From: Pseudomonas sp. Ant30-3
GTDB lineage: Bacteria; Pseudomonadota; Gammaproteobacteria; Pseudomonadales; Pseudomonadaceae
DNA length: 64,000 bases
Direction of reading: 5' to 3'
Assembly (NCBI RefSeq): GCF_000690905.1
Contig: NZ_JMCL01000018.1
Location: 1-64,000 of the forward strand
A model generated the notes under the pieces. The model worked only from the letters and a program-made list of their open reading frames with translations, was not told the origin of the DNA and searched no databases. A program made the position numbers and the translations under genes. Below, piece after piece: positions 24,986 to 35,100 of this stretch. The first letter of the stretch is position 1. Every line of letters starts with the position of its first letter.

Positions 24986-25801
24986 ATGCAAAACCGCATG
25001 ATGATCACTGGCGCAGGCTCGGGCCTGGGTCGCGAAATCGCGCTGCGCTGGGCGCGCGAGGGCTGGCAGCTTGCCTTGTCGGACGTCAGCGAGCCAGGCC
25101 TGCAGGAAACCCTCAAAATGGTCCGTGAAGTGGGCGGCGACGGATTTATCCAGCGCTGCGACGTGCGTGACTATAGCCAGCTGACTGCTTTTGCGCAGGC
25201 CTGCGAAGAAAAACTGGGCGGCATCGATGTGATCGTCAACAACGCCGGTGTGGCATCCGGCGGGTTCTTCAGTGAATTGTCGCTGGAGGACTGGGACTGG
25301 CAGATCGCGATCAACCTGATGGGGGTGGTCAAGGGGTGCAAGGCCTTCCTGCCGCTACTGGAAAAAAGCCAAGGCAAGATCATCAATATCGCTTCAATGG
25401 CTGCGCTGATGCAAGGTCCGGCCATGAGTAATTACAACGTGGCCAAGGCCGGCGTAGTGGCATTGTCGGAGAGTTTGCTGGTTGAACTGAAACAGCAGGA
25501 AATCGGCGTTCACGTGGTGTGCCCGTCATTCTTCCAGACCAACCTGCTGGATTCGTTCCGTGGCCCGACACCGGCCATGAAAGCCCAGGTCGGCAAGTTG
25601 CTGGAGAGTTCACCGATCACGGCGGCGGACATTGCTGACTACATCTACCAGCACGTCGCCGCTGGCGAATTCATGATTCTGCCTCACGAACAGGGGCGTA
25701 TGGCCTGGGCGATCAAGCAAAAGAACCCGCAATTGCTCTACGACGAAATGACCAGCATGGCGGAAAAGATGCGCGCCAAGGCCAAACAAACCGCAGGCTG
25801 A
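24986..25801 (+). CDS. SDR-family oxidoreductase
   Basis: A 271-residue short-chain dehydrogenase. It has the NAD(P)-binding motif MMITGAGSGLGREIALRWA (TGxxxGxG), Asp in CDVRDYSQL, NNAGVASGG, the catalytic Ser in INIASMAALMQGP, and the YxxxK pair in NYNVAKAGVVALSE. The tail contains HVVCPSFFQTNL. The substrate is unknown. Starting at MQNRMMITG gives normal family length; the upstream extension to 24890 is rejected because it lacks a ribosome-binding site. Confidence 0.92.
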   Translation: MQNRMMITGAGSGLGREIALRWAREGWQLALSDVSEPGLQETLKMVREVGGDGFIQRCDVRDYSQLTAFAQACEEKLGGIDVIVNNAGVASGGFFSELSLEDWDWQIAINLMGVVKGCKAFLPLLEKSQGKIINIASMAALMQGPAMSNYNVAKAGVVALSESLLVELKQQEIGVHVVCPSFFQTNLLDSFRGPTPAMKAQVGKLLESSPITAADIADYIYQHVAAGEFMILPHEQGRMAWAIKQKNPQLLYDEMTSMAEKMRAKAKQTAG

Positions 25802-25865
25802 ACTTGCCGGTACGCCATGCCCTCGTTAGGGTGGCCGGCATCGGTCACTCTTGCGAGATGTGCGC

Positions 25866-26198
25866 ATGCTCAATTATCTGTGGTTTTTCCTCGCGGCACT
25901 GTTCGAGATCGCCGGGTGCTTTGCTTTCTGGATGTGGCTGCGGCAGGGCAAAAGTGCCTGGTGGGTTTTGCCGGCACTGCTCAGCCTGACCTTGTTCGCG
26001 CTGCTGCTCACCCGCATTGAAGCCACGTACGCCGGTCGTGCTTATGCGGCCTACGGCGGGATCTATATCGTGGCATCAATTGGCTGGCTGATGGTGGTCG
26101 AGCGGGTCCGTCCGTTGGGTTCAGACTGGATCGGCGTGGCGCTATGCGTAATCGGTGCGAGCGTTATTCTGCTGGGACCGAGGTTTTCCGCCGCTTGA
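25866..26198 (+). CDS. YnfA-family (UPF0060) small membrane protein
   Basis: A 110-residue inner-membrane protein with four helices: [58 protein letters not shown] and [18 protein letters not shown]. The motifs [10 protein letters not shown] and AYGGIYI are diagnostic of YnfA, a relative of small multidrug resistance proteins proposed to act in efflux. It follows the SDR gene by 64 bases in the same direction. Confidence 0.93.
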   Translation: MLNYLWFFLAALFEIAGCFAFWMWLRQGKSAWWVLPALLSLTLFALLLTRIEATYAGRAYAAYGGIYIVASIGWLMVVERVRPLGSDWIGVALCVIGASVILLGPRFSAA

Positions 26199-26303
26199 AA
26201 GTGTGATTTGTAGGACGTTTCTTTCGGCGCGCTCCCTCGGCTTTGTAGGGGAAGACTGATTTGCATTGGGCGCATTGAAGCGTGTCCATCAGGCGGGCAT
26301 CTT

Positions 26304-26330
26304 CAGGGTTCAATAACCCTGAAGGACGGA
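26304..26330 (+). promoter_or_regulatory. Stem-loop and twin GGA motifs in the csrA-like leader
   Basis: CAGGGTT-CAAT-AACCCTG is a perfect 7-bp hairpin ending three bases before the ribosome-binding region AAGGACGGA, which carries two GGA triplets at 26324 and 26328. CsrA/Rsm proteins bind GGA at such places, so feedback control of this gene is plausible. Confidence 0.6.
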
Positions 26331-26335
26331 TAACC

Positions 26336-26521
26336 ATGCTTGTACTCAGCCGAATGGCGGGTGAAAAGATTTCCATCGGTGACACCATTTCCGTGCGCGT
26401 CGTCGCGGTCACCGGCAACAATGTGCGCTTCGGTATTGACGCGCCAGAGGACGTCAGCGTGCACCGCGCCGAGGTCTATGAACGCATCAAGGCCAAAACA
26501 CCACGGCTTAAAAAACGCTGA
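26336..26521 (+). CDS. CsrA/Rsm family RNA-binding regulator, divergent paralogue
   Basis: A 61-residue global post-transcriptional regulator that binds GGA motifs in mRNA leaders. It contains the key CsrA contacts: Leu4 and Arg6 in MLVLSRMAGE, the core IGDTISVRVVAVTGNNVRFG, and Val42 and Arg44 in VSVHRAEVYERI. It differs clearly from the main RsmA/RsmE form (MLILTRKVGE...), so it is one of the extra Pseudomonas paralogues, probably RsmI-like. The ATG after GGACGGATAACC is the only sensible start. Confidence 0.92.
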   Translation: MLVLSRMAGEKISIGDTISVRVVAVTGNNVRFGIDAPEDVSVHRAEVYERIKAKTPRLKKR

Positions 26522-26525
26522 GGCG

Positions 26526-26753
26526 TCAGTCGAACAAATGCTTGGGTACATCGTGTTTGAGCATCAGCTGGCATTGCTCGCTGTCTGGATCGAAGACGAT
26601 CAGTGCCTGGCCCTTGGTCAAGGCCTGGCGAACGCGTAATACCCGGGTTTCCAGCGGCGTGTCATCACCATTGTCGGTGCCATCGCGGGTAACGAAGTCT
26701 TCGATCAAACGGGTGAGGGTGTCGACTTCAAGTTGGTCGTGGGGAATCAGCAT
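26526..26753 (-). CDS. YheU-family (UPF0270) protein
   Basis: A 75-residue protein beginning MLIPHDQLEVDTLTRLIEDF and continuing VTRDGTD, which matches the E. coli YheU pattern (MLIPWxxLxxETLxxLIExF). Family members are small, acidic and uncharacterised. It is convergent with the csrA-like gene, with only four bases between the stops. Confidence 0.9.
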   Translation of the reverse strand: MLIPHDQLEVDTLTRLIEDFVTRDGTDNGDDTPLETRVLRVRQALTKGQALIVFDPDSEQCQLMLKHDVPKHLFD

Positions 26754-26839
26754 TGGGCACCTCGGCTAAACAATGGCGCGATGCTACGGCGAATGAACGG
26801 TTGCGGCTAGCCTTGCTCTTGCGGTCTCCTGCACGGACG

Positions 26840-26925
26840 CCTTCGCGAGCAAGCCCGCTCCCACAGTTTGATCGCATGTCTCCAGGGAGAACCGGTCAAT
26901 GTGGGAGCGGGCTTGCTCGCGAAGG
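26840..26925. repeat. REP-type inverted repeat, TTCGCGAGCAAGCCCGCTC family
   Basis: CCTTCGCGAGCAAGCCCGCT and AGCGGGCTTGCTCGCGAAGG are perfect complements. A CTCCCACA/TGTGGGAG stretch lies at the inner ends. It sits between the YheU gene and the NAGGN peptidase gene. Confidence 0.92.
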
Positions 26926-27004
26926 TGTCAGCGTCGGATGCGGGGGCAAGCGATGCGGCAGTTCGACTTGCCCGCGAAGACGTCAGCCCAGTCGACGCAG
27001 AACG

Positions 27005-28195
27005 TCAGCTATCCGAGCGCTGCCCCACCAGGCTGTCCACCGACGGCACCCGCGTGTCGCTTTCCATCTGCGTATCGTGCTCGATCTGGTGACTGAAACG
27101 ATCCAGCGAACCCTTCGCCGGTTGCGCATCGCTGGCGAAAACCGGCGGGCTCAGGATGTATGCGCCGAGCAAACGGCTGAGCGCGGCGAGGCTGTCGATG
27201 TGCGTACGTTCGTAGCCATGCGTGGCATCGCAGCCGAAGGCCAGCAGGGCGGTACGAATGTCGTGGCCGGCCGTGACCGCCGAATGCGCATCGCTGAAGT
27301 AGTACCGAAACAGATCGCGGCGCACCGGTAAATCATTGTCACCGGCGAGGCGCAGCAGATGCCGGGACAAGTGATAGTCGTAAGGCCCACCGGAATCCTG
27401 CATTGCCACGCTCACCGCGTGCTCGCTCGAATGCTGACCGGGCGCGACTGGCGCAATGTCGATGCCGACAAACTCACTGACATCCCAAGGCAACGCCGCT
27501 GCGGCGCCACTGCCGGTTTCTTCGGTGATGGTGAACAGCGGATGACAATCGATCATCAGCTCTTCGCCGCTGTCGATGATCGCTTTCAGCGCCGCCAACA
27601 ATGCAGCCACGCCAGCCTTGTCATCAAGGTGGCGGGCGCTGATGTGGCCACTTTCAGTGAATTCCGGCAGCGGGTCGAAGGCGACGAAATCGCCGACGCT
27701 GATGCCCAGCGAATCGCAATCGGCGCGGGTCGCGCAATAAGCGTCCAGGCGCAATTCAACGTGGTCCCAGCTGATCGGCATTTCATCCACAGCGGTATTG
27801 AATGCGTGCCCGGAAGCCATCAGCGGCAATACGCTGCCACGGATCACGCCGTGGTCGGTGAACAGGCTGACGCGGCTGCCCTCGGCAAATCGGCTCGACC
27901 AGCAGCCCACCGGGGCCAGCGTCAGTCGGCCATTGTCCTTGATCGCGCGAACCGCGGCGCCAATGGTGTCGAGGTGCGCGGAGACGGCACGGTCCGGACT
28001 GTTTTTCTTGCCTTTGAGCGTGGCACGGATCGTCCCGCGCCGGGTCATTTCGAAGGGGATACCCAGCTCTTCGAGGCGTTCAGCAACGTAACGCACGATG
28101 GTGTCGGTAAACCCGGTCGGGCTGGGAATGGCGAGCATTTCCAGCAGGACTTTTTGCAGGTAAGCGAGATCGGGTTCGGGGATTTTGTGGGTCAT
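27005..28195 (-). CDS. M42-family peptidase of the NAGGN osmoprotectant system
   Basis: A 396-residue metallo-aminopeptidase-like protein. The dinuclear-metal ligands are visible: His and Asp in VSAHLDTIGAAVRAI, Asp in LDDKAGVAALLAAL, the Glu pair in TITEETGSGAAAALP, Asp in VGIDIAP and a late His in DATHGYERTHIDS. It is the third gene of the N-acetylglutaminylglutamine amide (NAGGN) cluster, where M42 proteins are a fixed partner; breakdown or trimming of the dipeptide is the likely job but is not proven. Confidence 0.92.
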   Translation of the reverse strand: MTHKIPEPDLAYLQKVLLEMLAIPSPTGFTDTIVRYVAERLEELGIPFEMTRRGTIRATLKGKKNSPDRAVSAHLDTIGAAVRAIKDNGRLTLAPVGCWSSRFAEGSRVSLFTDHGVIRGSVLPLMASGHAFNTAVDEMPISWDHVELRLDAYCATRADCDSLGISVGDFVAFDPLPEFTESGHISARHLDDKAGVAALLAALKAIIDSGEELMIDCHPLFTITEETGSGAAAALPWDVSEFVGIDIAPVAPGQHSSEHAVSVAMQDSGGPYDYHLSRHLLRLAGDNDLPVRRDLFRYYFSDAHSAVTAGHDIRTALLAFGCDATHGYERTHIDSLAALSRLLGAYILSPPVFASDAQPAKGSLDRFSHQIEHDTQMESDTRVPSVDSLVGQRSDS

Positions 28196-28255
28196 GGAAA
28201 CTCCAGATGAGTAAAGAACATCGATGGTTTCGATGAGTAAAGGTGAGCAGTGTTG

Positions 28256-28359
28256 TGTAGCAGCTGCCGAGGTACGAGGCTGCGTCGGGCAGCGTCGCGG
28301 CCCTCAAGGGCGGCCCTGCGGACACGCAATGCAGCCTTCGTTCCTCGGTAGCTGCTACA
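28256..28359. repeat. REP-type inverted repeat, GTAGCAGCTGCCGAGG family
   Basis: TGTAGCAGCTGCCGAGG is paired with CCTCGGTAGCTGCTACA, with one extra T in the right arm, and the inner arms GAGGCTGCGT and ATGCAGCCTTC pair roughly. It separates the M42 peptidase from ngg inside the operon. Confidence 0.85.
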
Positions 28360-28369
28360 GGGGTTTGCT

Positions 28370-30118
28370 TTACGATGCGGCCGCCTGGCTGTGCGGGAAC
28401 AGCAGATCCACAAAGCGTTCAGCCGTCGGCTGCGGATCGTGGTTCGCCAGGCCGGCACGTTCATTGGCTTCGATAAACACGTATTCCGGTTGATCGGCGG
28501 CCGGTACCATCAGGTCGAGACCGACCATCGGGATGTCCAGTGCCCGCGCCGCCCGCACGGCCGCATCGACCAGGGTCGGGTGCAGAATCGAGGTGACATC
28601 CTCAAGAATGCCGCCGGTGTGAAGGTTCGCCGTACGTCGTACGAAAAGGTGCTCGCCCGCCGGCAAAATGCTGTCGTAGTCATAGCCCGCCGCCGCGAGG
28701 GTGCGCTCGGTCTCATGATCCATTGGGATTTTGCTTTCACCGCCGGTTGCCGCCTGACGACGCCGACTTTGCGCTTCGATCAATGCACGAATCGAATGTT
28801 GACCGTCGCCAATCACCTCGGCCGGCCTGCGAATGGCCGCAGCAACCACTTCAAATCCGATCACCACGATGCGCAGGTCGAGGCCTTCATGAAAACTTTC
28901 CAGCAGCACTCGGCTGTCGAACTCATGGGCGGCTTCGATGGCTTGCTGCACCTCTTCGATCGTGCGCAGATCCACGGCGACGCCACGGCCCTGTTCGCCG
29001 TCCAGCGGTTTAACCACCACCCGTTCGTGCTCATCGAGGAACGCCAGGTTGTCGTCGCCGTTGCCTGCCAGCTGCTGCGCGGGCAGTTTGAGGCCGGCGT
29101 TGCGCAGCACTTTATGGGTCAGGCTTTTGTCCTGGCACAACGTCATGCTGATCGCACTGGTCAGGTCGCTCAGGGATTCGCGGCAGCGAACACGACGGCT
29201 GCCATGGATCAGCGTGAACAGACCGGCTTCAGCGTCATCAACCTGCACTTCGATACCACGCCGATGCGCCTCATCCACGATGATTCGCGCATACGGGTTG
29301 AATTCGGCTTCGGGCCCCGGGCCAAGGAACAGTGGCTGATTGATGCCGTTCTTGCGTTTGATGGCGAAGGTCGACAGGTTGCGAAAACCCAGCTTGGCGT
29401 AAAGACTTTTCGCTTGGCGGTTGTTGTGCAGAACCGACAGGTCCAGGTAGCTCAGGCTGCGACTCATGAAGTGCTCGATCAAATGCCGCACCAGCACTTC
29501 ACCGACCCCTGGCCGTGAGCATTGCGGATCGACTGCCAGGCACCAAAGGCTGCTGCCGTTTTCCGGATCGTTAAACGCTTTGCTGTGATTGAGGCCCATG
29601 ACGCTGCCGATGATTGTGCCGCTGTCTTCATCTTCTGCCAGCCAGTACACCGGGCCACCGAGATGGCGCGGGGTGAGCAGGCTGGCGTCGATCGGCAACA
29701 TGCCTCGCGCCTGATACAGCTGATTGATCGCCTGCCAATCTGCATCACTCTGTGCCCGTCGGATGCGAAATCCGCGAAACACTCGGGTGGACTGACGGTA
29801 GTCGGTGAACCACAGGCGCAGCGTGTCGGATGGATCGAGGAACAGCTGCGCCGGTTCCAGACCGAGGATCTGCTGCGGGGCCGCGACGTACAGCGCGATG
29901 TCGCGCTCACCGGGCTGCTCGTTGAGCAACTCTTGGGCGAGGCTTGCCGGATCAGGGAAGGTGTGGCCGATCAGCAACCGGCCCCAGCCGCAATGCACCA
30001 CTTTCGGTGTCGCGTTCAATTCACTGCCGTCTTCGGCCAGTCGCGCCTGCAAACGTTCGTAGGAGGGTGTCTGACCGCGCAGCAAGCGTTGGCTGTAAGC
30101 CGTGGCGTGGGGTTTCAT
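28370..30118 (-). CDS. ngg: N-acetylglutaminylglutamine synthetase
   Basis: Makes N-acetylglutaminylglutamine, the precursor of the dipeptide osmolyte NAGGN. The 582-residue protein joins two domains: a GNAT acetyltransferase (about residues 110-270, with LAVDPQCSRPGVGEVLVRHL and LHNNRQAKSLYAKLGFRN) and an ATP-grasp ligase (about 290-575, with VVKPLDGEQGRGVAVDLRT, VLLESFHEGLDLRIVVIG and FIEANERAGLANHD). This acetyltransferase-plus-ligase fusion is specific to Ngg. Its start is three bases from the asnO stop. Confidence 0.95.
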   Translation of the reverse strand: MKPHATAYSQRLLRGQTPSYERLQARLAEDGSELNATPKVVHCGWGRLLIGHTFPDPASLAQELLNEQPGERDIALYVAAPQQILGLEPAQLFLDPSDTLRLWFTDYRQSTRVFRGFRIRRAQSDADWQAINQLYQARGMLPIDASLLTPRHLGGPVYWLAEDEDSGTIIGSVMGLNHSKAFNDPENGSSLWCLAVDPQCSRPGVGEVLVRHLIEHFMSRSLSYLDLSVLHNNRQAKSLYAKLGFRNLSTFAIKRKNGINQPLFLGPGPEAEFNPYARIIVDEAHRRGIEVQVDDAEAGLFTLIHGSRRVRCRESLSDLTSAISMTLCQDKSLTHKVLRNAGLKLPAQQLAGNGDDNLAFLDEHERVVVKPLDGEQGRGVAVDLRTIEEVQQAIEAAHEFDSRVLLESFHEGLDLRIVVIGFEVVAAAIRRPAEVIGDGQHSIRALIEAQSRRRQAATGGESKIPMDHETERTLAAAGYDYDSILPAGEHLFVRRTANLHTGGILEDVTSILHPTLVDAAVRAARALDIPMVGLDLMVPAADQPEYVFIEANERAGLANHDPQPTAERFVDLLFPHSQAAAS

Positions 30119-30121
30119 CGA

Positions 30122-31894
30122 TCAGATTCCTTGTTCGCTGAGCCACAGGTTCAGCGCAGCCAGTTGCCACAGCTTGGAACCGCGCAGCGGCGTCAACTGG
30201 CCTTGTGGATCAGTCAGCAGACGGTCGAGCATGGCCGGCTGGAACAGACCGCGATCCTGACTTGGATCGAGCAGCAGCTCGCGCACCCAGTTCAGCGTAT
30301 CGCCCTGCAAATGCTTGAGACCCGGCACCGGAAAGTAACCTTTTTTTCGGTCGATCACTTCGCTCGGTATCACCAGCCGAGCGGCTTCTTTGAGCACTTG
30401 CTTGCCACCGTCCGGCAGTTTGAATTTGCCCGGCACCCGCGCCGACAATTCCACCAGGCGATAGTCGAGGAACGGTGTGCGCGCTTCCAGGCCCCAGGCC
30501 ATGGTCATGTTGTCGACACGTTTGACCGGGTCATCGACCAGCATCACCGTGCTGTCCAGGCGCAACGCCTTGTCCACCGCCGCATCGGCACCGGGCTGGG
30601 CGAAATGTTCTTTGACGAAGTCGCCGGCGGCGTCATTGGCGGTCAGCCATTTTGGCTGCACGGTGGCGGCGTAGTCGTCGTAGCTGCGGTCGAAGAACGC
30701 ATCGCGATACGCGGCATAAGGATCAGCAGCGCCATCGACTTGCGGGTACCAGTGGTAACCGGCAAACAGTTCGTCGGCGCCCTGGCCGCTTTGCACCACT
30801 TTGCAGTGCTTGGCGACTTCCCGCGACAGCAGGTAAAACGCGATGCAATCGTGGCTGACCATCGGCTCGCTCATCGCGCGGAAGGCCGCTGGCAATTGCT
30901 CGATGATCTCTTTTTCGTCGATGCGCAATTGGTGGTGCTGGGTGTTGTAATGCTTGGCAATCAAGTCCGAATACTGGAATTCGTCACCGCGCTCGCCGCC
31001 GGCATCCTGGAAACCGATGGAAAAGGTCGACAGGTTTTCCACGCCGACTTCACGCAGCAGACCAACCAACATGCTCGAATCCACACCACCCGACAGCAGC
31101 ACGCCGACATCAACGGCTGCACGCTGACGAATCGCCACCGCGTCGCGCGTGCTGTCGAGCACACGGTCACGCCAGTCTTCGAGCGTCAGGTTCATCTCGT
31201 CGGCGTTCGGGCCGTAGGGCAGGGTCCACCAGGTTTTCTGCTCGGTGGTGCCATCGGCGTCTACACGCATCCAGGTTGCAGGGGGCAGCTTTTCGATGCC
31301 CGCTAGCAGGGTGCGCGGCGCAGGGACCACAGCGTGAAAATTCAGGTAATGGTTGAGCGCGACCGGATCGAGGATCGGGTTGATGTCGCCACCCTTGAGC
31401 AGCGCTGGCAGTGCCGAGGCGAAGCGAAGTCGCTGGTCGGTGCGCGACAGGTACAGCGGTTTGACACCAAGACGGTCGCGGGCAATGAACAGACGCTTGG
31501 CATCGCGATCCCAGATTGCGAACGCAAACATACCGTTCAGCTTTGGCAACAAGGCTTCGCCCCAGGCGTGATAACCCTTGAGCAGCACTTCGGTGTCGCC
31601 ACCGGAATAGAAGGCATAACCGAGGCTTTCCAGCTCGGTGCGCAACTCGGGGAAGTTATAGATCGCGCCGTTGAAAGCCAGAGACAAACCCGATTGGTTG
31701 TCGACCATCGGTTGAGCGGAGCCATCCGACAGGTCCATGATTTTCAGGCGGCGATGGCCCAGGGCAATCGGCCCTTGGGCATGAAAGCCCCACGCGTCAG
31801 GGCCGCGCGGTGCCAGGTGATGGGTGATTCGTTCAACGGCTGCAAGGTCCGCAGGTTGATGATCAAAGCGTAACTCGCCAGCTAATCCACACAT
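30122..31894 (-). CDS. asnO: N-acetylglutaminylglutamine amidotransferase
   Basis: Amidates N-acetylglutaminylglutamine to give NAGGN, a compatible solute made under osmotic stress. The 590-residue protein is built like asparagine synthetase B: nucleophile Cys2 of the class II glutaminase (MCGLAGELRFDHQ), GHRRLKIMDLSDGSAQPM, SLAFNGAIYNFPELR, and then the synthetase P-loop VGVLLSGGVDSSMLVGLL and SGQGADELFAGYHWYP. First gene of asnO-ngg-M42. The promoter should lie in the 297-base spacer before it, shared with the divergent NEL-type gene. Confidence 0.95.
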   Translation of the reverse strand: MCGLAGELRFDHQPADLAAVERITHHLAPRGPDAWGFHAQGPIALGHRRLKIMDLSDGSAQPMVDNQSGLSLAFNGAIYNFPELRTELESLGYAFYSGGDTEVLLKGYHAWGEALLPKLNGMFAFAIWDRDAKRLFIARDRLGVKPLYLSRTDQRLRFASALPALLKGGDINPILDPVALNHYLNFHAVVPAPRTLLAGIEKLPPATWMRVDADGTTEQKTWWTLPYGPNADEMNLTLEDWRDRVLDSTRDAVAIRQRAAVDVGVLLSGGVDSSMLVGLLREVGVENLSTFSIGFQDAGGERGDEFQYSDLIAKHYNTQHHQLRIDEKEIIEQLPAAFRAMSEPMVSHDCIAFYLLSREVAKHCKVVQSGQGADELFAGYHWYPQVDGAADPYAAYRDAFFDRSYDDYAATVQPKWLTANDAAGDFVKEHFAQPGADAAVDKALRLDSTVMLVDDPVKRVDNMTMAWGLEARTPFLDYRLVELSARVPGKFKLPDGGKQVLKEAARLVIPSEVIDRKKGYFPVPGLKHLQGDTLNWVRELLLDPSQDRGLFQPAMLDRLLTDPQGQLTPLRGSKLWQLAALNLWLSEQGI

Positions 31895-32191
31895 AAAGTC
31901 CTTACCGGTTTTTCCGTTGGGGAGGGTCGTTCAATTCGGCGTCAAAAAACGCAGGTACTCAGAAACTGACCCGGTGTGGGCGTGGGAGTTTTAGATCGAT
32001 AAGTAATAAGCGTACTGCATAGCGCGGCCAGCACTGGGAGCACACACCACATTTTCGAGTGCGGTAAATAATGATTTGATCTATGCGGGTTATAGGTCAA
32101 TCGGCCCCGATCACGACCCGATATTCGAATTATCAATCATTTTTCAGTCGCCATAGACTGACCACTCCCCAATGCAATAAGGATATTGCAG
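31895..32191. other. 297-bp divergent spacer between asnO and the NEL-type gene
   Basis: AT-rich relative to the genes. It holds a near-palindrome GATATTCGAATTATC at about 32120 and an inverted repeat TCAGTC-GCCATA-GACTGA at 32144-32161, which sits where the promoter of the NEL-type gene would be expected. I see no hrp box (GGAACC...CCACNNA). It has no gene. Confidence 0.55.
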
Positions 32192-35100
32192 ATGAGCTCT
32201 ACCCCTAAGAAACCGGCTGTGGATGTGCCAGTCACCGCCGTTTCAAATGCTGATATTTACCTGGAGCACACAGCCGATCTGGATAAAGCTGAAGTGCTGC
32301 AGAAATCGATGCCCGCGTGGCTGACTGATGGGGACCTGAAGACCGTTCAGGCACTCAAGTCCGCCGCGACGCAGAGTGCGGTTACTTACTCTAAAGCTGT
32401 AGCAGTGCTCAACCGGCTCAAGCCACTGGATCAGTTCTGCAAAGAGAAACTGACCAAGCTGCTCAAAGAAAAATGGAAGCTGGACGTCGACGTCGAACGG
32501 GACTCACTGAACTTCATAAAAAAGACGATTTCAACGACGGGCCTGTTTCCGGTCGGCTACGTAACAAAAGAGGAGACCGTGTCGCGAAGTCTGCTGCATG
32601 CTGCCATGGATAACTTCACCGATGCGCAGGCCAAAAGCGGCGGGATGCCCAAGGAGTCAACGTTAGTGATTGCTGCGGTCGCCCAGACCGGCGCAGAGCT
32701 GAGCCCGGTGAAATTTGCCGCGTTGTGCCGTGAGCTTGATCTGGGTTCCGGCTACCAGCGTCATATCGACCAGATTTTTGCGCTACCGGCCAAGCCCGCA
32801 CCCGATGCCCCGGTGGATGAGCGTGCCACTGCCGCTGACATTCGCAGCCTGAAGTTGCTGGACATGCAGGTCGATGTTCACGTTGCCTACCTGAAGAAAG
32901 ACATCAGCGCTGACGCCTACAAGACCCTGCTAAGCATCATCGAACAGGATGTTCCGGCCGCCGATCTCAAGGAGACGGTTTTCGATGGCGGGCCGGTGAT
33001 CTGGCAAGGCTTGATGATCCACGATGCGTGCATCTGTGGCGCGCTGGTGTTCAGCAAGGTTTCCATCGACAGTGAGCCGAAGGCCAAATGCATCGTTTAC
33101 ATGCCGAACGAACCGCGCCGACCGGTTTATGAATACGCCTCGCTGGAAGATTTCAAGGTCTATTTGACGCTCAAGCTGCAAGTCGCCAGCTATCGAAAAA
33201 ACTTCACGGAGCAATACCTGCCGGGTCACGATAAAACTGACTTTTTCACAGCGTTTGATGAAGACAAGACATTAGGCGTACTCACCGCCACGCCCAGCAC
33301 GTGCCCCTCGGACTTTTTCTTCAGCGCCTTTATCAGCAGAGCTCAGAAGGATGCCCAAGTACTTGCAGTTTCGACTGCAGATGTCGACGAAGCACAACGG
33401 GAAAAGACCCTGAAGCAGCTGCTGGATGGCGGGCTCTCGTTATTGAATGCGGCGTCATTTTTCGTGCCTGTGCTCGGCCAGGTGCTGGCTGCAGTAGCTG
33501 TCGTCCAGATCGCCGGTGAAGTCTATGAAGGGGTTGAGGACTGGACGCATGGCGAGCGGCACAAGGCGCTGTCGCATCTGTTGAACGTGGTGGAGAGCGT
33601 TGCGCAAATGGCGGCGTTTGCGGCCGCCGGAACTGCAGTGACCGGTGCCTGGAACCGCTTCGGCAAAGAGCAGACCGCGTTTTTCGACGGTTTCGAAGCG
33701 GTCAAAAAGGCAGACGGCTCGTCACGATTATGGAAGCCTGACCCGCAGCCGTACGCGCAATTATCGCCCTCAGGCGCCGCGCATGCAGATGCACAAGGCA
33801 TTCACATCGACGGCGTGCGCACCTCAATCCTCATGGACGGTGCCACTTACAATGTTGTGAAGGATGCGGCCAGTCAACACTGGCGAATCAAGCATCCTTT
33901 GCGTCCTGACGCGTTCCAGCCCCCACTGGAACGCAACGTCGAAGGCGGCTGGCGCCATATACATGAGCATTCCCTCGAATGGCTGGACAGCGCGTATGCC
34001 TTGAAACGCACGGCGCCGCGTCTGCGCGACATTCCGACCAGCCGGTTGACTCAGCTTGCGCACATCAGCGGGATGACGCCGACTGATCTTTACCGACTGC
34101 ACGACAGCAACCTCAAACTGCCGTCGCGATTTAATGACTGTGTCGAGCGCTACCGACTCAATGAAAAAATCAACGGGCTGATTAAAGCGATGGAAGCCGG
34201 GGAGACCTCCAGCACGGATTTCATCCCTGAACAGCTGCACACATTGCCACGATTGCCCAACTGGCCTACCGACCGCTTCATTGAAATTCGCGATGACAAA
34301 GGGTTGGTCAAGGCCCGCTATCCGCAGACAGCGACCGAGGATAACGTCAACGGCGTCGCCGTTTCCCAGGCACAACTGGACGCGGGTCAGCTGCTTGATA
34401 CGGTGATCAGTGGTCTCTCCTCGAAAGAAGTCAAAGGCCTGATTGGCGCCACAACCAAGGAATCAAAATCGCTGCTTCTGGGGCAGAAAATAGCCACCAC
34501 CCTCAAGGCCGATCGCCAACCACTGCATGACTGGCTGTACAAACAACATGATGGCGTGGCTACCGGAGATGTTGCGACATTACGCGAGCACGCGGCGGAC
34601 CTTCCCACTCGTGTGGCGCAAGAGCTGCTGGAAAATGCCTCGGTCCGTGATCGCCTGTTCCTCAGGGATCGCAAGCTGTTGGGTTTTGACTTGTTTGGGC
34701 AGGTCAGCGCAGCGCAAGCCGGGTTGCGACTCGACCGCGCGCTGACTGGCTTGCAGCTGCCAGAGCTGGCTAATGCCGACACCGACACTCTGGCGCTGCG
34801 GCTGTTGGATCGAGTGCAGGGTTGGGACGATGGATTGCGCCTCGAGGTTCGGCAGGATGTACCGACCGGGACGTTGCTCGACAGCGTCGGCAAAACCGGT
34901 GCACCACAGAGTGCGGTGATCGTCAAAACGTCCAGCGGTTACCAGGTCACTCAGCTCGCTGGCACATTGGTTACCACCAAAAACAGCAAAACTCTCTTGG
35001 AAGCGATTCCCCACCTCCTGTCCGGGAGCCAGCGCACCCGAATGGGTTTATCCGGTGCCGATCACTTCGACACCGTTCTGCTGCGCGAACGGCTGGTCGC

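Noticed and set aside
31895..32191. hrp box for type III control of the NEL-type gene
   Set aside because: No GGAACC-N15/16-CCACNNA sequence was found in this spacer.
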